Assembly: GCA_023439505.1 (NCBI GenBank)
Contig: JAEXNR010000019.1
Span: 62,001-126,000 of the forward strand
Source of the DNA: Bacillota bacterium
Lineage (GTDB): Bacteria > Bacillota > Clostridia > Lachnospirales > Lachnospiraceae
Direction of reading: 5' to 3'
Length of the DNA: 64,000 nt
Shown here: positions 26,856 through 34,392 of the stretch, one piece after another
Position numbering within the stretch: position 1 is the first letter of the stretch
How the letters are laid out: every line of letters starts with the position of its first letter
Made by a program: the position numbers and the translations under genes
The notes under the pieces: generated by a model
Told to the model about the DNA's origin: nothing
What the model saw: the letters and a program-made list of their open reading frames with translations, nothing else
Database searches by the model: none

Positions 26856-26920
26856 AAGTATAAAACCCATTCGAGAGGAATTCAAATTGTTTCTTTCCAC
26901 AATAATGTGGAAGGAAATAA
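26856..26920 (-). repeat. 65-bp promoter/operator element, relic copy
   Basis: About 59 of 65 bases match the element at 43066-43130 read in the opposite orientation. It contains TTGAAT-17-TATACT on the minus strand and the palindrome TTCCACA-ATAA-TGTGGAA. The second palindrome, overlapping the spacer, is degraded here. It precedes the alcohol dehydrogenase relic. Confidence 0.8.
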
Positions 26921-27098
26921 TTCATGTATTACATATAATTCCTCTTTCCAGGGTAATAACTTATGATAAACCCTCTGACCATCCTGTATCAGTTGAAACG
27001 CTGGGAATCCCCAGGCTTCTATTAATTACACTTTTTAATAGCTCTGGAACAACCGGTATAAACAACGAGTGGCACGCTTTGCAAACCACTCTTATGTT

Positions 27099-27139
27099 AA
27101 CAAGAGGAACCGGCAAGCCATTTCACTTGTCATGAATCA
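27099..27139. repeat. 41-bp dispersed repeat, copy 1
   Basis: It matches 46452-46493 at 37 of 42 aligned positions; shared core CGGCAAGCC and TTCACTTGTCATGAAT. Both copies lie immediately beyond a terminator that ends a minus-strand gene. One frame of this copy ends in a short peptide at a TGA. Origin unknown. Confidence 0.6.
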
Positions 27140-27179
27140 AAAAAAGACAAGGCTACTCTCGCAATGAAGTAACCCTGTC
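27139..27179 (-). terminator. Rho-independent terminator of the second thiolase/DUF35/ACP operon
   Basis: Minus strand: stem of 12 bp with two G-U pairs (27179-27168 with 27157-27146), 10-nt loop, then seven T (27145-27139). It lies 32 nt after the ACP stop at 27211. Confidence 0.85.
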
Positions 27180-27210
27180 CTTAAAATAATTCTTTTTATT
27201 ACAGTTATTT

Positions 27211-27453
27211 TTATTCCATTTCTTCTATGATTTTATCTGCCAGCTCTCCAATTGTTGGATATTTTCCCACATCTCCAATTGGAATCATAACATCAATATC
27301 ATTTTCGATCAGGGAGCAAAGTGCCACTCTCTGAAGAGATTTTGTTCCAAATTCCTCTGGCAGGTTAGTAATTTCTGAAAGGCCAGATTCATCCACATGA
27401 TAAATCTGTGCCACACCCTTGATTAATAAAGTGATTACTTCCTCTCTGCTCAT
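27211..27453 (-). CDS. Small acyl carrier protein, copy 2
   Basis: 80 residues with the same pattern as the ACP at 10885: FGTKSLQRVALCSLIENDIDVMIP, with Ser39 as the likely phosphopantetheine site. The residue before it is Lys where Asp is standard. Its ATG overlaps the DUF35 stop by four bases (ATGA), so translation is coupled. Gene order here is thiolase-DUF35-ACP, whereas copy 1 has ACP-thiolase-DUF35, so the set was kept but reordered. It is last in its operon, before a strong terminator. Confidence 0.75.
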   Translation of the reverse strand: MSREEVITLLIKGVAQIYHVDESGLSEITNLPEEFGTKSLQRVALCSLIENDIDVMIPIGDVGKYPTIGELADKIIEEME

Positions 27454-27866
27454 TTAGTTTCCTCCTCCTGATCCAGCTCATAAAACACTACAGTTACCCC
27501 ATCCTTCTCTACAAAAAATGGATGTACTGGCAAAGGCAGTAATGGTCTTAATTTTTTGGCATTCTTTTTACTTACGCCATAAATTGTGGCATTAAACATA
27601 ACACCTTCTTCTAATTCGACCAGCCCATAACCATAGGTTCCAAGGCTTGCATTCCATGGATCTGCATTAAGAGTTGATGGCAATATAATACTGTGTACTT
27701 TACCTTTTCCGGAAAGTTCAACCCATTCCGTCTCATGATATCCACATGTATTACATGCATATCTGGGCGGATATTCGATAGCTCCACACTCTTTACACTT
27801 ACGTCCATAAATCTTATGTTCTGACAAGCCCTGATAAAATTTTTCTACTATTTTCTCAATCTTCAA
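27450..27866 (-). CDS. DUF35 Zn-ribbon/OB-fold protein, copy 2 (TTG start)
   Basis: 138 residues, aligned with 9135-9572. Zinc-ribbon Cys are in CKECGAIEYPPRYACNTCG, followed by an OB-fold with ELSGKGKVHSI. The start is TTG at 27866 with GGAGGG 8 nt upstream. It is 14 nt after the thiolase-fold gene and overlaps the ACP gene. Partner of the thiolase-fold enzyme by family knowledge. The OB-fold part diverges from copy 1 more than the zinc ribbon, so the two complexes may use different acyl groups. Confidence 0.83.
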   Translation of the reverse strand: MKIEKIVEKFYQGLSEHKIYGRKCKECGAIEYPPRYACNTCGYHETEWVELSGKGKVHSIILPSTLNADPWNASLGTYGYGLVELEEGVMFNATIYGVSKKNAKKLRPLLPLPVHPFFVEKDGVTVVFYELDQEEETK

Positions 27867-27880
27867 CGTCTTTGCCCTCC

Positions 27881-29164
27881 TTAATCCACTTTCCTAAGGA
27901 TTGGTACTCGACAGTTCTGTCCGCCCCCAAATCCGCGAAGCATTGCTGTCTTAGGATTATTCTTAACCTGCCTTTGGCCTGCCTGTCCGCGCAACTGAAG
28001 AACAGCTTCGTAAACATCTGCCATTCCGGATGCACCAAATGCATGCCCGTAAGAGGTACGTCCACCATGTGGATTAATTGGACGGTCACCATCAAATGCG
28101 GTACGTCCCTCTAACACCCATTTCCAGCCTTCTCCCTTTGGAAGGTATCCGACTTCCTCCGCTGCCAAAAGCTGTGAAGAAAGTACAAAGTCATTGACAA
28201 GAAGAAGGTCTATATCTTCCGGCTTCAGGCCTGTCACCTCATATGCCTGACGAGCAGCTTCTTTGGTAATCTCTTTTTCATTATGTGGTCTCATCAGTTC
28301 AAGGCAGGAGGAACCAATTCCCAAAACCTCAATAGGTTTCTGTATAAATTGATGTGCCATCTCTGTCGGACATACAATCACACATGCCGCTCCATCAGCA
28401 CCTGGCGCATTTCCCGTAACTCTAAGATATTGTGTAGTCTTAGGATTATATGGGGAGCGCAGATATTCCATGGGATCCTCGTATCCGAACTCCTTTGCAA
28501 CTTCCTCAAATGGAGTACGAAGCATCGCCAATGGATCAAGAACTGCTGCTCTTCTTCCATGATAAGACATCGTATTCAAAACATCATCAACCTGTGAATC
28601 GGTTAATCCAAACTCGTTTTTATAGAGATCCATCCAGTCATCCTGTCCAATATGGCCGCCTCCAAGTGCACGGGTATACGCACGATCCATGATTGCTTCC
28701 AAATCAGGAATAACATCTTCCGTTGTTATTGTTTTACGTAAATGTGCCGGTTTGCCAGAAACAGGAAGCCCGCACGCCATCTCCACACACCCTGACAGAA
28801 CAATATCATGTGCTCCGCTTGCAACGTCTTTCACTGCTTCTTCAAGACCAACATAACCAGAACAGCATGCTTCTGAATGATGAACCGATCCCTTTCCTCT
28901 CATTCCAAACCACTCTGCCACCTGCATGTTTGGTGTTGCTGCAAAATTAAAGAACTTTGGATTTGCCGATCCATGATAAAAATAATCAACATCTCTTGGT
29001 TCTAATCCTGCATCTTTCATTGCCATAAGAGCTGCATGTCCAAAAAACTCTCCTTCTGTTAACCCCTTAAGCTCCGGTTCTTCGTCAATATTACAGAACG
29101 GAGTCGCACCAATTCCTATAATCGAAACACTTCTGGAGTATTTGCCTATTTTACCTTGTATCAT
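27881..29164 (-). CDS. Thiolase-fold (SCP2-thiolase type) enzyme, copy 2
   Basis: 427 residues aligned end to end with 9584-10873. Candidate nucleophile region SEACCSGYVGLEEA (Cys100, Cys101), conserved His in HGGRTSYGHAFGASG, C-terminal LRGFGGGQN. GAGGAG precedes the ATG. First gene of the thiolase-DUF35-ACP operon, 47 nt after a ROK regulator. The near-identical signature regions in both copies, including the double Cys, argue for active enzymes rather than scaffold proteins. Reaction undefined: acyl-ACP condensation, retro-Claisen or retro-aldol cleavage are all compatible. Confidence 0.8.
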   Translation of the reverse strand: MIQGKIGKYSRSVSIIGIGATPFCNIDEEPELKGLTEGEFFGHAALMAMKDAGLEPRDVDYFYHGSANPKFFNFAATPNMQVAEWFGMRGKGSVHHSEACCSGYVGLEEAVKDVASGAHDIVLSGCVEMACGLPVSGKPAHLRKTITTEDVIPDLEAIMDRAYTRALGGGHIGQDDWMDLYKNEFGLTDSQVDDVLNTMSYHGRRAAVLDPLAMLRTPFEEVAKEFGYEDPMEYLRSPYNPKTTQYLRVTGNAPGADGAACVIVCPTEMAHQFIQKPIEVLGIGSSCLELMRPHNEKEITKEAARQAYEVTGLKPEDIDLLLVNDFVLSSQLLAAEEVGYLPKGEGWKWVLEGRTAFDGDRPINPHGGRTSYGHAFGASGMADVYEAVLQLRGQAGQRQVKNNPKTAMLRGFGGGQNCRVPILRKVD

Positions 29165-29210
29165 ACTACTTCTCCTCTTACTTCAAATTGATATTTGAAA
29201 TTAAGTTCCA

Positions 29211-30407
29211 TTATTTTGCTTTTTTCTTTTTTACTTTCTTAGCCTGAGCAGGTACCACAGCCGCCGCATTTCTTAATATTTCAGGAAGCTTGTCCTGTAA
29301 GTAAAGTGACCTGGTTTCCAGGGCTGCTCCAAATGCATCGTCATATTCGCCGTAACTACTGCAATGAAGATTGATATTCTGTTCATTCTTTGGAGAGAGT
29401 TCCCCTATATACTCCTCCAGTTTCTGTGTATATGGCTGAATATATTTTGCCATTTCTCCGCCAATTACAATATCTACTTTCAAAATAGCATATATATTAT
29501 AGACAGCAATTGCCAAATTCTTCAAATAGCTATCCCATATCTTTGCAAACTCCTGATTTCCGTTGCCTATCTCTTCAAAAAAATCCTCATATCTGACAAC
29601 AGAATAATTATCCTTAAGTATATCAATTATTCTACTGGCAGAACACAAATCCAAAAAGCTGCCTGGTGTTCCATAAGTGGCTTCCTTCTTTGCCGGATCT
29701 ATAATCATAGCTCCAATATCCAGGCTGGAAGCTTTCAATTTAAAAACACTTCTGTCATAAATCAAAACTCCACTGACACGTCTGCTTAACAGGATATAAA
29801 AATTATCCTCAATATTTGCTTTTGAAAACAGTTGCGCGATTGCAGCTAATCTGCAGGAGTCCCCGATTGATACTTTCTCTCCCAGAACCCGATATATACT
29901 CACCAGAGATACCGTTGGTATCCCTAGTGTATGTGTGTTTAAGACCAGACCATGTTCAAAGTCTACAAAACCCGGTAAGGCGATTCCCACTCCGCATGGT
30001 GTTGGTACTTTTTCCTGCATCTTTTTGATCAGGTTATCAATTTCAAGCCAATATTCATCGCTTTCTTCAAACTGAATATAATATGTTTCTTTGTCACAGA
30101 TATGACCTTCAAAATTAATTAGCAGAAGGTACACTGTATGCCTAGCGATGCTCACTCCTACTGAATACTTACATTCCGGATTTAGTGACAACTGAATTGG
30201 CCTTCTTCCACCAGAAGATTCTCCCGTACCGGTTGTCATTACCATATCACTATTCTTTAGGATGTTCACAATATTCGATATCGTCGGAACACTCAGACCT
30301 CTTCTCTGAGCAATTTCAGTATTTGTAATTCCTGGATTACACTCAATATCATTTATAATATCTGACGTGTTATGCAAGCGCATTTCCATAGTATTCGCTA
30401 TTTTCAT
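29211..30407 (-). CDS. ROK-family transcriptional regulator, copy 2
   Basis: 398 residues. A winged helix-turn-helix lies near 17-65 (GITNTEIAQRRGLSVPTISNIVNIL), followed by the ESSGGRRPIQ linker, a ROK domain with SVGVSIARHTVYLLLINFEG and VIGGEMAKYI, and a Lys-rich tail (AKKVKKKKAK) not present in copy 1. It lies directly upstream of the second thiolase operon and downstream of the aldo/keto reductase. It probably controls module 2. Ribosome site is only AGGGG. Confidence 0.82.
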   Translation of the reverse strand: MKIANTMEMRLHNTSDIINDIECNPGITNTEIAQRRGLSVPTISNIVNILKNSDMVMTTGTGESSGGRRPIQLSLNPECKYSVGVSIARHTVYLLLINFEGHICDKETYYIQFEESDEYWLEIDNLIKKMQEKVPTPCGVGIALPGFVDFEHGLVLNTHTLGIPTVSLVSIYRVLGEKVSIGDSCRLAAIAQLFSKANIEDNFYILLSRRVSGVLIYDRSVFKLKASSLDIGAMIIDPAKKEATYGTPGSFLDLCSASRIIDILKDNYSVVRYEDFFEEIGNGNQEFAKIWDSYLKNLAIAVYNIYAILKVDIVIGGEMAKYIQPYTQKLEEYIGELSPKNEQNINLHCSSYGEYDDAFGAALETRSLYLQDKLPEILRNAAAVVPAQAKKVKKKKAK

Positions 30408-30467
30408 ATTTACCCCTACTATTATTCTTTGAAGTTTTTCTAAACCTTATATTAACACAAGTCCTCA

Positions 30468-31433
30468 CTATTTTCCAGTATCTACTTTAAGTTCAAGGTA
30501 AAGTACTTCCTGTGGTGTAAGCTTCACATTCAATGCTCCAAGTGACGACTCTATCTCACTTCTGTTGGCAGCTCCGATGATCGGGAAAGCATTCAGAGGG
30601 CTGTCAAGTACATAGGCCATAGCTACCTGCGGAATTGAACATCCCTTCTCCTCTGCAATTTCTTTACAGCGATCAAGCCTTACAAAGTTTTCTTCGTAGC
30701 AGTATCCGATACGACAGAACATATCAATCTTTTCCGGATCATTTGCCAGCAGCTCTCTTGTGATTCTTCCGGAGAATAAGCCTCTGGCCAGTGAAGAGTA
30801 TGCAAGCACCGGCATTTGATTCTTTGTATACCACTCCTGTGCAGATGCATTCTGATTCCCCGCGATGGTAACACATCCTGGCGCAAATGGATTCTTAACC
30901 TGTTCAGCCAGGCTGTAGTTTGGAGAAGAAACTGACATAGGGGCAAGATTATGTGCGTATGCATATTCATTGGCCTCTTCTAAACGTTCATGTGTCCAGT
31001 TTGATCCACCGAAAATCTTAATTCTTCCAGCAGCCTTATGCTCGTTTAATTTCTCTACAATTGGTCCAACCGGAAGGTTCGTGTTATCTCTGTGAAGAAG
31101 ATAAATATCAAGATAATCCGTCTGAAGCTCTGCAAGGGTTTCAGCAAGATCAGAATCAATATCATAGGGTGTAACTCTTTCACGATAATCTGTCGGATGT
31201 GCTCCTTTTGACAGAAGAACAATATTCTCACGAATACCGCGAGCTTTTATCCACTCACCAACAGTCGGTTCAGAGTCATATGCTCTTGCTGTATCGATCG
31301 CTGTAATTCCAAGATCATAGGCAGCATCTAATGTCTCGAAATGCTTCTCTTTATAATCCGGAAACATACCAAAGGTTCCCATAAAAAATTTGCTTATTTT
31401 TTTATCTATTCCATCAAATTTTACGTATTCCAC
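30468..31433 (-). CDS. Aldo/keto reductase (GTG start)
   Basis: 321 residues of the aldo/keto reductase barrel family. The catalytic tetrad is visible: Asp and Tyr in AIDTARAYDSE, Lys in LLSKGAH, and His in IYLLHRDN; FGGSNWTHERL and a C-terminal GAANRSEIESSL resemble the NADP-binding region. Start is GTG at 31433 with GGGAGG 8 nt upstream. It reduces carbonyls of sugars or aromatic ketones with NAD(P)H. It lies in module 2 between a VOC-family gene and the ROK regulator on the same strand. Confidence 0.88.
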   Translation of the reverse strand: MEYVKFDGIDKKISKFFMGTFGMFPDYKEKHFETLDAAYDLGITAIDTARAYDSEPTVGEWIKARGIRENIVLLSKGAHPTDYRERVTPYDIDSDLAETLAELQTDYLDIYLLHRDNTNLPVGPIVEKLNEHKAAGRIKIFGGSNWTHERLEEANEYAYAHNLAPMSVSSPNYSLAEQVKNPFAPGCVTIAGNQNASAQEWYTKNQMPVLAYSSLARGLFSGRITRELLANDPEKIDMFCRIGYCYEENFVRLDRCKEIAEEKGCSIPQVAMAYVLDSPLNAFPIIGAANRSEIESSLGALNVKLTPQEVLYLELKVDTGK

Positions 31434-31461
31434 TTATTTGTCCTCCCTTATATTCACTTAT

Positions 31462-31953
31462 TTATTCTTCCGGTAATTTAAAATTAGCATCTAAGCCGCC
31501 CTTTTTGTCTTCATTATAGATCTCGAGGAATAATCCCAATTCTTTATGAAGATCAAGATATGCAAATTCCATTCCAATCTTAGGGTCTTTGCATAAAAGC
31601 CATGGATCTCTTCCTGTAAGTTTTTTGTGCTGTTCAATAACTTCACCAAAGCTGTCTCTCGTAATCAGTGCAATATGGTGCATTCCAGGACCATGTTCCT
31701 CTAACCAAGTTTTGTACGGGCTATCGCTGATTGGCTGAATCAATTCTAATTCAAATCCCCAGCAGTCGCAGAAAGCCATAATTGTCTGAAGTCTTTCTTT
31801 TGTTCCGTTCATAGAGAAATCAGGGAACTCATTTGAATCTAACGGGCTGACTCTCCATGGTCCAATTCCATATTCCTCATAGTGTTTAATCGTTTCTTCA
31901 ACATTCTCAACAATAATTCCGATCTGTAAAAATTTAGCAAATTGTGTATTCAT
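31462..31953 (-). CDS. VOC-superfamily protein (glyoxalase/methylmalonyl-CoA epimerase-like)
   Basis: 163 residues with two beta-alpha-beta-beta-beta units. Metal ligands in this family normally come from His, Glu/Gln, His and Glu. Here they read as Gln10 (FLQIGIIV, where His is usual), Glu in GFELELIQ, His in GMHHIALI and Glu in LFLEIYNED. The first ligand is therefore substituted. GGAGGAAG precedes the ATG. It lies 29 nt upstream of the aldo/keto reductase. An epimerase, isomerase or ring-opening role on a keto intermediate is possible; the substrate is unknown. Confidence 0.8.
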   Translation of the reverse strand: MNTQFAKFLQIGIIVENVEETIKHYEEYGIGPWRVSPLDSNEFPDFSMNGTKERLQTIMAFCDCWGFELELIQPISDSPYKTWLEEHGPGMHHIALITRDSFGEVIEQHKKLTGRDPWLLCKDPKIGMEFAYLDLHKELGLFLEIYNEDKKGGLDANFKLPEE

Positions 31954-31988
31954 TTTTCTTCCTCCATTATTTTATTTATATATAATCA

Positions 31989-32005
31989 GGCGTTTGCGAA
32001 ACGCC
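31989..32005. terminator. Short hairpin after the TIM-barrel pair
   Basis: GGCGTTT (31989-31995) and AAACGCC (31999-32005) with a 3-nt loop, placed between the type A barrel stop at 32067 and the VOC gene. No proper T-run on the minus strand, so it may be an mRNA processing or weak termination site. Confidence 0.45.
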
Positions 32006-32066
32006 ACAACTTCTTCCATACTCTTTGGAATTGTTCCTATCGCAATGCGCTGCTTCCTAAAGATTG

Positions 32067-33002
32067 TTATTTATAAATCGGATCAAGAACTGTATCAATA
32101 TAGTTCTTTGTTAATAAAATGGTTGCTAATGGGTCAGGTGTTCCATCGGATTCGATTCCGATCCATCCCTTGTGATTGTATTTCTTCATCAGTTCCCACA
32201 GTCCCTTAAAATCAAGAACTCCACCGCCTGGCTCCCAGAACCATCTGGCTCCGCGTTCGTCAAACTCTGCTCCTGCTCCAAAACGTTTCTCATCTGGGGC
32301 ATTTACATATGTGGTATCCTTAATATGGAAATACTTAACCCTATCATGATAGGTATTGTAGAATTTCAAAATATCCTTGCCCATGATTGCTACCTGAGCT
32401 GTATCAAGGCAGTAATAAACATATCCTGGATCTGTCATTTCAAGGAACTTTTCATGATCATATTTGTTAACCGCACACCAGAATTCATTGTGAATGGAAA
32501 CAGCTAATCCTTTTTCCGCGCACATACGTCCTACAGTGTTCATGCACTCTGCAACATTCCTTAAGCCGTCACCATCAAGTGGTCCTGTTCCATAATACTG
32601 GCCGGCTGGTTGAACAATGAGGTTAATTCCGTCGCACTCCGCAAGTGCATCAATTGCCTGTTGCTCATACGCAAATATGTCGGGATGATTTCTTTTGTCC
32701 TGAGATCCAACATGATGAGAAAACATACCAGTGATTCGTTCAATCCCTCTTTCCTGAGCGAATTCTTTAAAGTTCTTCATTGATCCAAACGCATTCCTGA
32801 TGCTTGGCACTGAGAATACCATGATTTCAATTCCTTTAAATCCTGCACCAGCAAAATATCTAAGAATTTTGTCCCAATCCTGATAGTAATAAGCGGCTCC
32901 AAAATCGCCCATATACCATTCATTAAAGTTATTAATCTGCTTGTAATTGATATTGCCCCAGAGATTGGTCATGTATGTATAGTTAATATTTCTGCTTTCC
33001 AT
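32067..33002 (-). CDS. Xylose-isomerase-like TIM-barrel protein, type A, copy 2
   Basis: 311 residues, paralog of 15546-16469. Ligand motifs are SIHNEFW (Glu), YYCLDTAQVAIMG (Asp), KYFHIKDTTY (His) and WIGIESDGTPD (Glu), with the same RWFWEPGGGVL loop. The ATG overlaps the stop of the type B barrel upstream (TAATG), so the two proteins are translationally coupled, more tightly than in module 1. That supports a two-protein unit. Probably acts on a keto-sugar or glycoside; the known families do not define the substrate. Confidence 0.85.
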   Translation of the reverse strand: MESRNINYTYMTNLWGNINYKQINNFNEWYMGDFGAAYYYQDWDKILRYFAGAGFKGIEIMVFSVPSIRNAFGSMKNFKEFAQERGIERITGMFSHHVGSQDKRNHPDIFAYEQQAIDALAECDGINLIVQPAGQYYGTGPLDGDGLRNVAECMNTVGRMCAEKGLAVSIHNEFWCAVNKYDHEKFLEMTDPGYVYYCLDTAQVAIMGKDILKFYNTYHDRVKYFHIKDTTYVNAPDEKRFGAGAEFDERGARWFWEPGGGVLDFKGLWELMKKYNHKGWIGIESDGTPDPLATILLTKNYIDTVLDPIYK

Positions 33003-33994
33003 TACTTAACCCCCCCGGCTGCATAATTTTTTTCAAGATTATTCCAAAATGTTCTCATCCTGAGAATTCCTTTCGGAATATCCAGTGAATATTTCGAGTC
33101 AAGAATAACCGGTCCGTCGAAATCCGCTTTTTTTAGAATTTCATAGATTTTTTTAAAATTCATCTCTCCGAGTCCCAAATCATAATATACTCTCTGCAAT
33201 CGGCCATCCTGCGGAAACTCCTGTGAGATTGTCTTATATACCTCTGACTCATCCACAAATTTCGTATCTGTGAAGCAAACCACTTTAGCCTGCTTTGCAT
33301 ATTTCTCAAAGAACGCAACAGCATCGGCACCTGCGATGTGAAGATGTGCAGGATCCGGAGCATATGATACAAGCCTTGTATCGACATGCTTCATAAATTC
33401 ATCAATTCCTGATCCTCTCATCAATGTCCAGTACTCATTGCGGATTCCAAGGTTGATATGATTGTCCTCGCAATATTCTCCAATTCGATTCATACAATCA
33501 GCAGCATCAGCAAGAAACTTCTCTATCTTAACTTCATCGCTGTGAAATGTCTGATTCAGGAATCCAATGCCTGGAGTTGGTGAAACAAGCAGTGTGCTTC
33601 CTTTAAGTTGCTGTAATGCTTCCACCGTATCTTTTGCATGGTTATAAAGCTCATCAAAGAATTTCTCAATTGGAATTCCGGTTTCAAAAAGACTGTTGAA
33701 CTGACTCTGTGCAGAAATAGTAATCGCTTCTACATTCTCTACTCCCTTGTCATTTAAATAGCGTAAGTACCCCTCTGGTGAACCAAATCGTGTCCTGATT
33801 GAGGCGGTACATATTGGCGCACCATTTCTTGATACATTCTCCGTATTTGGAACCATAGGAATCATGATGGATGAAAATCCTGCGGCCGGGAACATATCCG
33901 TAAGCTCATCCCAATACCATTTAGCAGCTCTTAAAAAGGCTCCTGGTCCGCTTGTATCGGCATTAACAATGCCAAAACTAGCTACAGCTTTCAT
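33002..33994 (-). CDS. Xylose-isomerase-like TIM-barrel protein, type B, copy 2
   Basis: 330 residues from ATG 33994, chosen because the paralog at 16484 begins at the same alignment point (MKAVASFG.. with MRTVFSME..) and AAAGGAAT lies ~10 nt upstream. A longer frame is open to 34141, but the promoter at 34121-34149 runs through its first codons, so the long start would not be transcribed with a ribosome site. Ligand-type motifs are GIRNEYW (Glu), SYAPDPAHLHIAGADA (Asp), VVCFTDTKF (Asp/Cys, His lost) and ILDSKYS. It is coupled to type A downstream. Confidence 0.8.
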   Translation of the reverse strand: MKAVASFGIVNADTSGPGAFLRAAKWYWDELTDMFPAAGFSSIMIPMVPNTENVSRNGAPICTASIRTRFGSPEGYLRYLNDKGVENVEAITISAQSQFNSLFETGIPIEKFFDELYNHAKDTVEALQQLKGSTLLVSPTPGIGFLNQTFHSDEVKIEKFLADAADCMNRIGEYCEDNHINLGIRNEYWTLMRGSGIDEFMKHVDTRLVSYAPDPAHLHIAGADAVAFFEKYAKQAKVVCFTDTKFVDESEVYKTISQEFPQDGRLQRVYYDLGLGEMNFKKIYEILKKADFDGPVILDSKYSLDIPKGILRMRTFWNNLEKNYAAGGVK

Positions 33995-34120
33995 ATTAAT
34001 ATCAATTCCTTTCGCTTCGCTTAAGGCAGAAAACGTAGTGACAAGTTTGCCTAGCGAATATTTTTTGTAAATTGTAAGGATATCTGCATAAAATCTACCG
34101 GTAAGACTATTACTATAATT

Positions 34121-34149
34121 AAAATACATCCTTAAATTCATTTTGTCAA
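34121..34149 (-). promoter_or_regulatory. Promoter of the type B/type A barrel pair
   Basis: Minus-strand TTGACA (34144-34149), 17-bp spacer, TATTTT (34121-34126). The predicted transcript starts near 34114, upstream of ATG 33994. Confidence 0.6.
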
Positions 34150-34242
34150 TAGTAATAATAAGACTTTTTTTAATATTTTAATTAAGTTGATTATAAATCT
34201 TTAGCAATAATCTTTTGTTCGCATTTCTGCCAACAATAAAAT

Positions 34243-34279
34243 AAAACACATGTAAAATTTAATGTCTTACATGTGTTTT
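34243..34279. terminator. Bidirectional terminator ending the C-glycosidase operon
   Basis: 13-bp stem AAAACACATGTAA (34243-34255) with TTACATGTGTTTT (34267-34279), 11-nt loop, A/T runs on both flanks. It lies 110 nt after the last gene of the operon that ends at 34393 (minus). Confidence 0.8.
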
Positions 34280-34392
34280 TACCGAGCTTATTTTTTCTAA
34301 ATCCGTGGCCTTGCCAATTCATGTATTAATGGACATAACGAGCTCCCTGCATCGCGCTTAAACGCATCACAGACAAGTGGTTGTACGGCCTA

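Larger units (their letters stand above)
26578..27210. other. 633-bp non-coding region holding a dead gene and regulatory sites
   Basis: From left to right on the plus strand it holds the IolE-like promoter, the GTGTT/AACAC palindromes, a relic of a zinc alcohol dehydrogenase on the minus strand with its promoter element (26856-26920), a 41-bp dispersed repeat (27099-27139) and a terminator (27146-27179). No intact gene is credible here. Confidence 0.7.

Noticed and set aside
26887..27135. Plus-strand ORF of 82 residues
   Set aside because: It crosses the copied promoter element and the 41-bp repeat, so it is accidental or a relic.
31384..31406. Fourth copy of the A6-N9-T6 motif
   Set aside because: It lies inside a coding region and lacks the C and G at the arm ends.
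33995..34141. Longer start for the type B barrel
   Set aside because: The predicted promoter lies across these codons, there is no ribosome site and the paralog starts at the later Met.
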